Assembly: GCA_001931535.1 (NCBI GenBank)
Contig: CP016211.1
Span: 14,895,501-14,959,500 of the forward strand
DNA from: Minicystis rosea
Lineage (GTDB): Bacteria; Myxococcota_A; Polyangia; Polyangiales; Polyangiaceae
Direction of reading: 5' to 3'
DNA: 64,000 bases
The translations under genes were made by a program, and so were the position numbers. Position 1 is the stretch's first letter. Each line of letters opens with the position of its first letter. Shown here piece by piece: positions 45,133-54,283 of this stretch. A model generated the notes under the pieces. It saw only the letters and a list, made by a program, of their open reading frames with translations. It was not told the origin of the DNA and made no database searches.

Positions 45133-46995
45133 GTGTGGTGGATCCGTGCGGAGCAGCCGGCCACGCTCGCCGCCGACTTCGCCGATCTCGCCGCCGCGCT
45201 CCGCCTGCCCGGCGGCGCCGAGCAGGATCAGCGGGCCGCCATCGACGCGGTGAAGCACTGGCTCGCGCGCAGCGCGCGCTGGCTCCTCATCTTCGACAGC
45301 GTGCGTGATCCGCGGGATCTCGTTGAGTATCTCGTCCCGGGCGCGCCGGGGCAGGTGCTCGTCACCTCGCGTCACGCGAGCTGGGTCGGCATCCCCAAGC
45401 TCCATCTGCGCGAGCTGCGCCGTCAGGACGCGGTGCGTCTCCTGCTCTCGCGGAGCGCGGTCAAGGATCGCACGACGAAAGATCAGAGCGAGGCCGCAGG
45501 CCGCCTCGCCGATGCGCTCGGGGATCTCCCGCTCGCGCTGGCGCAGGCCGCCGCGTTCATGGAAGAGCACGCGCTCACCGTGGAGGAGTACGCGGTGCTC
45601 TTCCGCGAGCGGCAGCAGGATCTGATGCGTCGCGGCGCCGCGCACGACACGGCGCCCACCGTCGCGACCACGTGGGATCTCGCGTTCACGGAGCTCTCGA
45701 GCCGTGCGCCCGCGGCGGCCGAGCTGCTCGCGCTCTCCGCCTTCTTCGCGCCCGACGACATCCCGAAGGACGCGCTTCGCGACGGTCACCGCGCGTGTCC
45801 GCCCGCGCTCTCCGAGGCGCTGCGCGATCCGATCAAGCTCGGTGATCAGATCGCGGCGCTCCGGCGCTACTCGCTCATCGAAGCGCAGGACGACGCGCTC
45901 GTCGTGCACCGTCTGGTGCAAGCCGTGGTGCGCGAGCGCCTCACCGACGAAGAGCGCAAGGCGTGGGCGCTCTGCGCGGCGTCGCTCCTCGATCAAATCT
46001 TCCCGACCGACATCGATGACAAGGCCGTGTGGCCGCGCTGCCGCAGGTTGATTCCGCACGTGCGCACCGTGGCCGAGCGGGCGGGCGCGGCGGGCGTGGC
46101 CGAGGACGTGGTGGAGCACGTGCTCCATCGCGCCGCGGATTACAGCCGCAACGTGGCCCTGTGGCTCGAGGCGCGCGATCTCTACATGCGCGCGCTCGGG
46201 CTGGCCACGCCGCGGAAGGGCGAGGATCACCCCGAGGTCGGCAAGCTCCTCCGCAGCCTCGCGCTCACGCTCTCGCACGGGCAGATCGGCGATCCCGCCG
46301 AGGCGCGCAGGCTCGCCGAGCGGGCGCTCGCTATCCACGTCGCCGCGTTCGGTGAGGACGCGGAGGTGGTCGCGCGCGATCACGGCGCGCTGGTGTGGAT
46401 CTGTCGCGCGCAGAGCGATTGGAAGGCGCGCAGCTATCACCTGGAGCGGGAGATCGCCATCTACGAGAAGATCTACGGCCGGGACGACGCGCGCCTCTTC
46501 AGCCTCTACAACGATCGCGGCTTCGTCCTGCAGCGCACGGGCGACAAGGAGGGCGCGCGCAAGCTCTTCGAGCGCGCGCTCGCCATCGGCATCGCCAACA
46601 ACGGCGCCGACGATCCCGACGTGGCCACCATCCACTCGAACCTCGCCAGCGTGCTCGACGAGCTCGGCGAGCGTGCCGCCGCGCGCCGCCACGCCGAGCG
46701 CGCCGTCGCCATCGGCGAGAAGTGCTATGGCCCCGATCACTACGCCGTCGCCATCCGCCGCAACAACCTGGGCGTGCTCCTCAAGGGCATGGGCGAGCTC
46801 GAGGCCGCGCGCGAAGAGATCGAGCGCGCCCTGGCCATCGCGCAGAAGGCCTACCCCGCGGGCCACAAGCGGCTCGACAAGCTGGCGAAGAACCTGAATG
46901 CCGTGAACGACGAGATCGCCGCCAAGGCCGCTGCCGCGGCCAGCGCTCCTGCTTCGACCAGCGCCGCGAAGCTGAAGTGGCGCAAGGAGAGCTGA
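45133..46995 (+). CDS. NB-ARC/TPR 3' piece of the frameshifted TIR gene
   Basis: 620 codons with no natural start. The part of the gene just upstream (frame with TPDFTGRVDELDKL and AIVAIHGLGG) meets a second one-base deficit in the G5 run 45068-45072. Adding one base gives HGLGGIGKTQLALRYART, a perfect P-loop, then EFDAVWWIRAEQ and the rest of the NB-ARC core (WLLIFDSVRDP, VLVTSRHASW, LPLALAQAAAFMEE). About ten TPR-like repeats fill the C terminus (GEDHPEVGKLLRSLALTLSH, NDRGFVLQRTGDKEGARK, NNLGVLLKGMGELEAARE). The restored protein would be about 867 aa, a bacterial NLR-like STAND architecture. Confidence 0.75.
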   Translation: MWWIRAEQPATLAADFADLAAALRLPGGAEQDQRAAIDAVKHWLARSARWLLIFDSVRDPRDLVEYLVPGAPGQVLVTSRHASWVGIPKLHLRELRRQDAVRLLLSRSAVKDRTTKDQSEAAGRLADALGDLPLALAQAAAFMEEHALTVEEYAVLFRERQQDLMRRGAAHDTAPTVATTWDLAFTELSSRAPAAAELLALSAFFAPDDIPKDALRDGHRACPPALSEALRDPIKLGDQIAALRRYSLIEAQDDALVVHRLVQAVVRERLTDEERKAWALCAASLLDQIFPTDIDDKAVWPRCRRLIPHVRTVAERAGAAGVAEDVVEHVLHRAADYSRNVALWLEARDLYMRALGLATPRKGEDHPEVGKLLRSLALTLSHGQIGDPAEARRLAERALAIHVAAFGEDAEVVARDHGALVWICRAQSDWKARSYHLEREIAIYEKIYGRDDARLFSLYNDRGFVLQRTGDKEGARKLFERALAIGIANNGADDPDVATIHSNLASVLDELGERAAARRHAERAVAIGEKCYGPDHYAVAIRRNNLGVLLKGMGELEAAREEIERALAIAQKAYPAGHKRLDKLAKNLNAVNDEIAAKAAAAASAPASTSAAKLKWRKES

Positions 46996-46996
46996 C

Positions 46997-47041
46997 GATG
47001 TGACCGAGAGGATGCGCCGCGCGGCGCCTCTCGGTCACATC
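46997..47041. terminator. Perfect 15-bp stem hairpin after the TPR gene
   Basis: GATGTGACCGAGAGG (46997-47011) and its complement (47027-47041) enclose a 15-nt loop, 2 nt after the stop codon. There is no long T-run, but the stem is very stable. Confidence 0.6.
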
Positions 47042-47443
47042 TCGATCCTTCCAAAGCACCCATCCTGGGCTCGTGACCGATATCGAGCTTTCATTCCGAT
47101 CACGATGGGCCGCACGCGGCCCCACACGCCGAGTCGACTCCGCAGATCCTTCGGGAAGGCATTCATGGCAGCGCGTGATGGGTTGATCACCGGCGCGCCG
47201 CCGATGGAGTCGGCGCGTCGATGATTCGCAAAGCGTTCATCCGCGCGGATGGTACGTGTGGCCCGTCCCGCTCGCTTCGATTCGCGTCGATGCAGGGAGG
47301 TGGCAGGGAGCACGGGCGGGCTCTTCGCTTCAATGGTTGAAGCCGATGCGCGGAAGCCCGAGCGGACCCGGCCGGAGCTCCCGCAGGTGGCATTAGGCAG
47401 CCCGTGTGCCCGATGCTATCTACCCTCATGGTGGGGGAGGAGC
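47042..47443. other. Leader region upstream of the giant kinase
   Basis: About 400 bp. Open frames here lack codon bias. The 3' end holds a promoter-like element (see 47393-47422). Confidence 0.45.
47393..47422 (+). promoter_or_regulatory. Candidate extended -10 promoter
   Basis: TTAGGC (47393-47398), 18 bp, TGC-TATCTA (47414-47422, extended -10). It lies about 20 bp before ATG 47444. Confidence 0.35.
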
Positions 47444-50400
47444 ATGGCGGGTGCCGTCGCGCATGAGGGGGTCGCTCGTGCGGGAGCCCTTGGTGAATGC
47501 GCGCCGGCGGGGGATGCGCGCGAGCGGAGCGCGGCGTGTACGGCCATGATCACCATCCCCGGCTTCGACCTCGGCGAGAAGCTCTACGAGGGCTCCCGCA
47601 CGCTCGTGTGGCGAGCCCGTCGCAGGCGCGACGGCTCCCCCGTGGTCCTGAAGATGCCGAAGGCGGAGCGGCCGTCGCCGAGCGAGATCGCTCGCTATCG
47701 GCGGGAGCACGAGATCACGAGCCGCCTCGCCCGGCCGCACGTCATTCGCTCGTTCGAGCTCCAGATCGTCCGGCACCGGCCCGTCCTCGTCCTCGACGAC
47801 ATCGGCGGTCAATCGTTGAAGCGCGCGCGCCCGCCCGGCGGCTTCTCGCTCGACGAGCTGCTCCGCATCGCCTCCACGATTGCCGAGGCCATCGGGGAGA
47901 TCCACGCCGGCAACGTCATTCACAAGGACATCAATCCATCGAACATCGTCCTCGATGCGTCGACGGGGCGGCTCGAGATCATCGACTTCGGCATCTCCAG
48001 CGTGCTCTCGCGGGAGTGCCCGATCCAGAAGAGCCCGGACGTGCTCGAGGGCACGCTCGCGTACATCTCGCCGGAGCAGACCGGCCGGATGAACCGCGTG
48101 CTCGATTATCGCAGCGACTTCTATTCGTTCGGCGCGACCTTGTACGAGCTCTTCACCGGGGCGCCGCCGTTCACCGGCGGAGACGCCCTCGAGATCGTGC
48201 ACCGGCACCTCACGCAGGAGCCGGTGCCCGCGCACGAGCGCAATTCGACCGTCCCGCGCGCCATCTCCAACGTCATCGCCAAGCTCCTCGCCAAGACCGC
48301 CGAGGAGCGTTATCAGAGCGCGTGGGGGATCAAAGCCGATCTGGACACGTGCCGCGCCGAGCTTTGCGCGCGCGGGCGGATCGCGCCGTTCACGCTGGGG
48401 TCGCAGGATGTCCCTGCGTCCTTCCAGGTGCCGCAGAAGCTCTACGGGCGTGAGCGCGAGGTGGCCGCGCTCCTCGATGCGTTCGGCCGCGTCGCCGGCG
48501 GCGGGCGGGAGATCACGCTCGTGGCCGGCTACTCCGGCATCGGCAAGACGTGTCTCGTCCAGGAGATCTGGAAGCCGCTCACCAGGCACCGTGGCTCCTT
48601 CATCCGCGGCAAGTTCGATCAACTGGAGAGGAACGTCCCTTACAGCGCGCTGGTGAAAGCCTTCCAAGAGCTCGTGCGGCAGCTCTTGAGCGAGAGCGAG
48701 GCGATGCTCCAGGGCTGGCGCGAGAGGATCGCCGACGCGCTCGGGCCGAATGGGCAGGTCATCGTCTCGGTGATCCCGGAGGTCGAGCTGATCATCGGCA
48801 CGCAACCGGCGCTGCCCGAGCTGCCGCCGATGGAGTCGCAGCGCCGGCTCCACCGCGTGTTTCAGGCATTCGTCCGGGTGTTCCATCGGGCCGATCAACC
48901 ACTCGTGATCTTCCTCGACGATCTGCAGTGGGCCGACGCCGCCACGCTCGGGCTGCTTCGGGCCCTGATGAGCGACGAGGACACGCGGGGGCTCTTCTGC
49001 ATCGGCGCGTACCGCGACAACGAGGTCGGCGGCGATCACCCGCTCACGATCACGATCGACGCGCTGCTCGGCCAAGGCGTCCCCGTGCGCACCATCTCGC
49101 TCGCGCCGCTCGCGCTCGGCGACATCGCGAACCTCGTCGCGGACACGGCCCATTGCGAGGTCGTGAAGGCGCTGCCGCTCGCCGAGCTCGTGCAGGGCAA
49201 GACCGGCGGTAATCCCTTCTTCGTCGGTCAGTTCTTGAGCACGCTTCATCAGGAGGGCCTCCTCGTCTTCGACACGTCGGGGGGCGAAGGACGGCGGCCT
49301 CATTGGCGCTGGGACATCGCGCGCATCGAGCGGCTCGACATCACCGACAACGTCATCGATCTGATGCTCGCCAAGCTCAAGCGGCTGCCGGCGGAGACCA
49401 TCGACGTCGTCCGCCTGGCGGCGTGCCTCGGCGATCAGCTCGATCTGCGCACCCTCGCCGTCATCCACCAGCGGCCCGCGAGCGTGACGTACGCGAGCCT
49501 CTTTCCCGCGATCCAAGAGGGAATGATCGTCCCGACATCGGATCTCGAGATCCTCGATCCCGAGGACGGCGGCTCGTCGCTCGTCTTCTTCCGCTATCGG
49601 TTCCTCCACGACCGCGTGCAGCAGGCGGCGTATGCGCTCATCGACGACGACGCGAAGCCGGAGCTCCATCTCCGGATCGGGCGCCTCTTGCTCGCCGGCG
49701 TGGACGATGCGGCGCGCGCCGCGCGCGTCTTCGAGATCGCGGACCACCTGAACTTGGGCCGCGCGCTGATCATCGAGCCGGAAGAGAAGATCGAGCTTGC
49801 CCGCCTCGACCTCTCGGCGGCGCGCAAGGCCAAGGCCGCCGCGGCGTACTGCGCGGCGCGACGCTACCTGGAGAGCGGCCTTTCGACCTTCGGCGGTGAT
49901 TGGGACGGCCAGCATGCGCTCACCGTCGCGCTCCACGACGAAATGGCCGAGGTCGAGTATTTGAATGGCAATTACGAGCGCGCCGAGCAGCTCGTCGAGA
50001 CCATCTGGGAGCGCGCGCGACACGACTCGGATCGCGCCGAGGCCTATGCTCGGCTCGTCACCCAGCGCACCGTGCTGGGCAAGTACGAGGAGGCGACCGC
50101 CGCGGCGGCCAAGGCCCTCGGCCTCGTGGGGATGGCGTTTCCCGCGGAGGCGGAGCTCGAGGCCGCGCTCGACGCGGAGCTACGCGCGATCGAGCGTGGG
50201 CTCCGTAACCGATCGATCGCGTCCTTGATCGATCTGCCGCCGATGACGGACCCGGCGATCACGACGGCGATGAAGGTGCTGATGACGGTGCACACCGCCG
50301 TGTACTTCGCCAATCGCTACCAACTCTATTGCTGGATGTTGGCGCGGATGACCAACCTCTCGATCCGGTATGGCAACGTCCCGGAGGCGTCGAAAGGGTA

Positions 50401-53332
50401 TGCGAGCTTCGGCAACACCTTGGCTGCGAGCCTCGGGAGATACCAGGCCGGCTACGAGTTCGGGATGCTCGGGCTCCGCCTCGCGGAGAAGTACGGGCAC
50501 GAGGGGCTGACGTGCAAGGCGTGCCTCATCCTCAGCATGTTCTTGAACCACTGGGTCCGGCCCATCGCGGAGGCCGAGGTCTTCGACGACGAGGGGCAGC
50601 GCGCGGGGATGAAGTCCGGCGAGCTGCAGTTCGTCGGTTACTTGATGGCGTATGGCCGGACGCTGAACCGGCTGCACCGCGGCGAGCTGCTCGGCCGGAT
50701 CCTCCCCGATTTGGAGCGGCAGATCGCGTTCACGAGCAAGCACAAGCACAACCTCTCCACCGACATCATGCTGGGCGCGCGGCGCGTGATCGAGAACCTC
50801 ACCGGCCTGACGTCGGGGCCGCTGTCGTTCGACGACGAGGCCTCGAGCGAGGCCGACTATCTCGCGGGGTGCGCCGAGCACAAGAGCTTCGCCGCGCTCT
50901 GCTCGTACCAGACGATGAAGGCGTTCGCGCTCTACCTCGCGGGCGATCTCGCGGCCGCGCGGGCCGCGATCGAAGCAGCCACACCGCTCGTCGGTTACAT
51001 CAAGGGCGTGCTGACGGAGGCACAGCACAACGTCTATCAGTCCTTGATCCTCGCGGCGTCGTACGACGGCGCGCCCGCCGATCGACGTCCGCGCCTCCGC
51101 GAGCAGATCGAGGCGAACCAGCGGCAGCTCCAGGTGTGGGCCGATCACTGCCCCGCGAACTTCCGCCACGCGCGGCTCCTCGTCGAGGCGGAGATGGCGC
51201 GTCTCTCCGGTGAGGTGGAGCGCGCCATGGTGCTCTACGACGAGGCCATCGCCGCGGCGGGGGACGACGGCTTCGTGCATCACGAAGCGCTCGCCAACGA
51301 GCTCGCGGCGCGGTTCTGGCTCGCGCGGTGCAAGCCTGATTTTGCGCTGATTCATCTGCGCCGGGCGCGCGTCTGCTACCGCGCCTGGGGCGCGACGCAG
51401 AAGGACGCGGCGCTCGCGGAGGAGCAGGCGCGGCTCACCGCGCTCACCCCCACGGGCCCCTCGGCGAGCGCCGCAGGCTCACGCCAACACGGGCGGGATC
51501 TGCTCACGGACGAGACCTCGGTCGCGAGCCTCGACATGGCGTCCGTGGTGAAGGCGTCGCAGGCGATCTCCGGTGAGATCGTGCTCGACGAGCTGCTCGA
51601 TCGCCTGCTCGCGGTGGTGCTCGAGAACGCGGGCGCCCAGCGCGGCAGCGTGATCCTGAAGCGCGACGGCTGCCTCGTGGTGGTCGCGTCGATCGCCGCG
51701 GCGGATCGCGGCGCGTCGTTCACGGACGCGCCCGTGGAGACGTCGGCGGAGCTGTCACGCCTCATCGTGCAATACGTCGCGCGCACGCAGCAGAGCGTCG
51801 TGCTGAACGACGCTGCCCGCGAGGGGATGTTCAAGGACGATCCGTACGTGGTGGCGGGCCGGATCCGATCCGTTCTCTGCGTGCCCATCCAACACCGCGG
51901 CGACCTCACCGGTGTGCTGTACCTGGAGAACAACCAGATCGCGGGCGCGTTCACCGAGGGGCGCGTGGAGCTGCTCCGGATCCTCTCGTCCCAAGCCGCC
52001 ATCTCGCTGCAGAACGCGCAGCTCCTCGCGCGGGAGCAGGCCGCGCGCGCAGCGGCGGAGGCGGCGGAGCGTCGCGCAGCGTTGTTCGCGGAGTCGAGCA
52101 AGGTCCTCACCGCGTCGCTCGACGGGGACGAGGTGCTGCGCCGCCTCGCCGCGCTGGTGGTGCGCGGCCTCGCGCATTGGTGCGTGATCGACGTGGTCGA
52201 AGGCGATCGCATTCGGCGCGCGGCGGTCGCGCACTTCGATCCAGGCAAGAAGCCGCTGCTCGACGCCCTCCTGGCGCGCCATCCGCCGCGTCGCGGCTCG
52301 CCGCACCCCGCGGTCCAGGTGATCCGAACGGGCGAGCCGATGCTCCTCTCGGAGCTCTCCGACACGGTGCTGCGCCGCATCTGCGAGGATGAGGATCACG
52401 CCGCCTTGATCCGCGGGCTGGGGGCGCAGACGGTGCTGTCGGTTCCGCTGGTCGCGCGGGGGCGGGTGCTCGGCGCCCTCTCGCTCGGCTCGGGCGACGG
52501 CCGCTACGGGCGCGCCGACCTCGACATGGCGCAGGAGGTGGCGAGCCGCGCCGCCATCGCGATCGACAACGCCGAGCTGTTCGAGGATGCGCAGCGATCG
52601 GTGCGGGTGCGCGACGAGTTCCTCATGGTCGCCTCCCACGAGCTGCGCTCGCCGCTCACGCCGCTCAAGCTGCAGAACCAGCTCATCCGCCGGCACATGG
52701 AGAGCCCGGCGTTCGAGCGCTTCCCCAAGCGCGAGGTCCTCCTCACGGCCATCAGCCGATCGCTCACGCAGATCGACGGACTCATCGGGCTGGTCGACGA
52801 TCTGCTCGACGTGTCCCGCATCCGCGCCGACCGCATGAGCCTCGTGCGGGAGCCGATGGACCTCTCGTCCTTGGTGCGCGCGACCGCCGAGCGTTACCGC
52901 GCCGTCTACCAGAGCGGCGGCGGCGAGCTTCGTTTCCAAGTGGCGTCGGGCGTTCGGGGGAGCTGGGATTCCGCACGCATCGAGCAGGTGCTGACGAACC
53001 TGCTCACGAACGCCGTGAAGTACGGCGCCGGCAAGCCGATCGAGGTCACGCTCTCGATCCATGGTGGGAGCGCGCGCATCGCGGTGCGCGATCACGGGAT
53101 CGGCATCGCACCGGAGGAGCAAGACAAGGTCTTCGAGCGCTTCGAGCGAGGCTCGTCCGTGGCCCACTACGGTGGGTTGGGGCTCGGCTTGTACATCACG
53201 AGGGAGATCGTGACGGCACACGGCGGGACGATCCGTGTGGAGAGCGCCGTGGGGCGAGGATCGGTGTTCGTGGTGGAGATGCCGATCGAAAGAGCGGGGA
53301 CCGGCAGCGGAGGCGGAGCAGGATCGCGGTAG
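47444..53332 (+). CDS. Giant Ser/Thr kinase - AAA ATPase - GAF - histidine kinase (HstK-like)
   Basis: A 1962-aa protein. ATG 47444 is favoured by GGGGAGG just before it; ATG 47546 would remove 34 unconserved residues. Order: Ser/Thr kinase about 38-300 (Lys in PVVLKMPK, HKDINPSN with K in place of the R of HRD, DFGISSVL, YISPEQTGRMN); AAA_16 ATPase with GYSGIGKT (about 362-369) and LVIFLDDLQWAD (about 487); a long helical TPR-like region to about 1365; two GAF domains (about 1366-1520 and 1548-1700); HisKA with the phospho-acceptor in VASHELRSPL (about 1730); HATPase with NAVKYG, DHGIGIAP and GLGLGLYI. No receiver domain is attached. Such trifunctional proteins occur in cyanobacteria and myxobacteria and integrate small-molecule signals. 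Confidence 0.92.
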   Translation: MAGAVAHEGVARAGALGECAPAGDARERSAACTAMITIPGFDLGEKLYEGSRTLVWRARRRRDGSPVVLKMPKAERPSPSEIARYRREHEITSRLARPHVIRSFELQIVRHRPVLVLDDIGGQSLKRARPPGGFSLDELLRIASTIAEAIGEIHAGNVIHKDINPSNIVLDASTGRLEIIDFGISSVLSRECPIQKSPDVLEGTLAYISPEQTGRMNRVLDYRSDFYSFGATLYELFTGAPPFTGGDALEIVHRHLTQEPVPAHERNSTVPRAISNVIAKLLAKTAEERYQSAWGIKADLDTCRAELCARGRIAPFTLGSQDVPASFQVPQKLYGREREVAALLDAFGRVAGGGREITLVAGYSGIGKTCLVQEIWKPLTRHRGSFIRGKFDQLERNVPYSALVKAFQELVRQLLSESEAMLQGWRERIADALGPNGQVIVSVIPEVELIIGTQPALPELPPMESQRRLHRVFQAFVRVFHRADQPLVIFLDDLQWADAATLGLLRALMSDEDTRGLFCIGAYRDNEVGGDHPLTITIDALLGQGVPVRTISLAPLALGDIANLVADTAHCEVVKALPLAELVQGKTGGNPFFVGQFLSTLHQEGLLVFDTSGGEGRRPHWRWDIARIERLDITDNVIDLMLAKLKRLPAETIDVVRLAACLGDQLDLRTLAVIHQRPASVTYASLFPAIQEGMIVPTSDLEILDPEDGGSSLVFFRYRFLHDRVQQAAYALIDDDAKPELHLRIGRLLLAGVDDAARAARVFEIADHLNLGRALIIEPEEKIELARLDLSAARKAKAAAAYCAARRYLESGLSTFGGDWDGQHALTVALHDEMAEVEYLNGNYERAEQLVETIWERARHDSDRAEAYARLVTQRTVLGKYEEATAAAAKALGLVGMAFPAEAELEAALDAELRAIERGLRNRSIASLIDLPPMTDPAITTAMKVLMTVHTAVYFANRYQLYCWMLARMTNLSIRYGNVPEASKGYASFGNTLAASLGRYQAGYEFGMLGLRLAEKYGHEGLTCKACLILSMFLNHWVRPIAEAEVFDDEGQRAGMKSGELQFVGYLMAYGRTLNRLHRGELLGRILPDLERQIAFTSKHKHNLSTDIMLGARRVIENLTGLTSGPLSFDDEASSEADYLAGCAEHKSFAALCSYQTMKAFALYLAGDLAAARAAIEAATPLVGYIKGVLTEAQHNVYQSLILAASYDGAPADRRPRLREQIEANQRQLQVWADHCPANFRHARLLVEAEMARLSGEVERAMVLYDEAIAAAGDDGFVHHEALANELAARFWLARCKPDFALIHLRRARVCYRAWGATQKDAALAEEQARLTALTPTGPSASAAGSRQHGRDLLTDETSVASLDMASVVKASQAISGEIVLDELLDRLLAVVLENAGAQRGSVILKRDGCLVVVASIAAADRGASFTDAPVETSAELSRLIVQYVARTQQSVVLNDAAREGMFKDDPYVVAGRIRSVLCVPIQHRGDLTGVLYLENNQIAGAFTEGRVELLRILSSQAAISLQNAQLLAREQAARAAAEAAERRAALFAESSKVLTASLDGDEVLRRLAALVVRGLAHWCVIDVVEGDRIRRAAVAHFDPGKKPLLDALLARHPPRRGSPHPAVQVIRTGEPMLLSELSDTVLRRICEDEDHAALIRGLGAQTVLSVPLVARGRVLGALSLGSGDGRYGRADLDMAQEVASRAAIAIDNAELFEDAQRSVRVRDEFLMVASHELRSPLTPLKLQNQLIRRHMESPAFERFPKREVLLTAISRSLTQIDGLIGLVDDLLDVSRIRADRMSLVREPMDLSSLVRATAERYRAVYQSGGGELRFQVASGVRGSWDSARIEQVLTNLLTNAVKYGAGKPIEVTLSIHGGSARIAVRDHGIGIAPEEQDKVFERFERGSSVAHYGGLGLGLYITREIVTAHGGTIRVESAVGRGSVFVVEMPIERAGTGSGGGAGSR

Positions 53333-53339
53333 GAGCGCT

Positions 53340-54170
53340 TCAGCCCTCGGTGATCTCGAGCACGCCTTGCACGCGCGGCTCGCCGTACTCCGCGGCGCCC
53401 GTGAGCACCTTCAGGTTGGGCAGGATCTCGGCCGAGCCCGCGCTGTGCGTGTGCCCGCAGAGCACGCGGATCTTGCGATCGGGATGGGCCGTCGCGGCCT
53501 CGCGCAGCGCGTCCCCGACGGCCTTGCAGGAGAAGTGCGGGAGCCAGTCGTCGTTGGAGACCCGCCCCTCGTGCCAACACGCTTCTTTGAAGGGCGGCAC
53601 GTGCGTCGCGACGATGACGCGCCGGTATTTGCGGAGCGCCTCCGCGAGCAGAGGACGCAGCGCATCGGCCTCTTCGTCGCCGAGACGGTGGAGCGCGTCG
53701 AGGCGCTCGCCCTTGCTCATGCCGGCGAGATCGGAGATGAGCAGGTAGTCGTTGAGCATCACCGGCGAGCGCATGAAATCGCCGTAGCGAGCGTCGGCCC
53801 AACCGTCGACGCCGACGAGCGCGACCTCCGTCGTCAGCTCCACGATGCCGGCCGCGGGGAGCCACGCGAGCCACGACGAGCGGTCGGAGAGGCTCTTCAC
53901 CACCTCGCGCACGCGCTGGATGTTGCTGCGGTAGTAGTCGTGGTTGCCGAGGACGAAGTAGATGGGCGTCTTCAGCTCCGCGGCCAGCACCGAGAGGAGC
54001 GGATCGACGGACGGCGCCTCGGCGATGTCGCCGGTGATGACGACGGCGTCCGCTTCCTGCTGCGCCAGCGCTTCGCGAAACGCGTCGAGCCCGCTCGCGG
54101 AGAGGAAGTTGAGGTGAACGTCGGTGGCCCAGGCCAGGCGCCGGATGGGGCGTGCAGGAGGGGTGAGCAC
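53340..54170 (-). CDS. Calcineurin-like metallophosphoesterase
   Basis: A 276-aa protein. All blocks of the family are seen in order: DVH (metal site), GDIAEAP, GNHDYYRS, ATHVPP and GHTHSAG. It is a cytoplasmic phosphoesterase with a dinuclear metal centre; the substrate cannot be told. Converges with the giant kinase. Confidence 0.88.
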   Translation of the reverse strand: MLTPPARPIRRLAWATDVHLNFLSASGLDAFREALAQQEADAVVITGDIAEAPSVDPLLSVLAAELKTPIYFVLGNHDYYRSNIQRVREVVKSLSDRSSWLAWLPAAGIVELTTEVALVGVDGWADARYGDFMRSPVMLNDYLLISDLAGMSKGERLDALHRLGDEEADALRPLLAEALRKYRRVIVATHVPPFKEACWHEGRVSNDDWLPHFSCKAVGDALREAATAHPDRKIRVLCGHTHSAGSAEILPNLKVLTGAAEYGEPRVQGVLEITEG

Positions 54171-54182
54171 GGAGGGATGATA

Positions 54183-54210
54183 GCCGAGCGCGCGGGGCGA
54201 TGCGCTCGGC
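54183..54210 (-). terminator. Hairpin between ftsH and the phosphoesterase gene
   Basis: GCCGAGCGC (54183-54191) and GCGCTCGGC (54202-54210) form a 9-bp stem downstream of ftsH on its strand; no T-run follows. Confidence 0.4.
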
Positions 54211-54283
54211 GCGGCGCGCCCCGGTCGGCCTCGGGGCTACCCCGAGACCCGTGTGATATCGAGCCTCGGCGGATCGTTCGACG

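Noticed and set aside
47035..47313. 92-aa minus-strand ORF
   Set aside because: No ribosome site, no coding bias, lies in a leader region.
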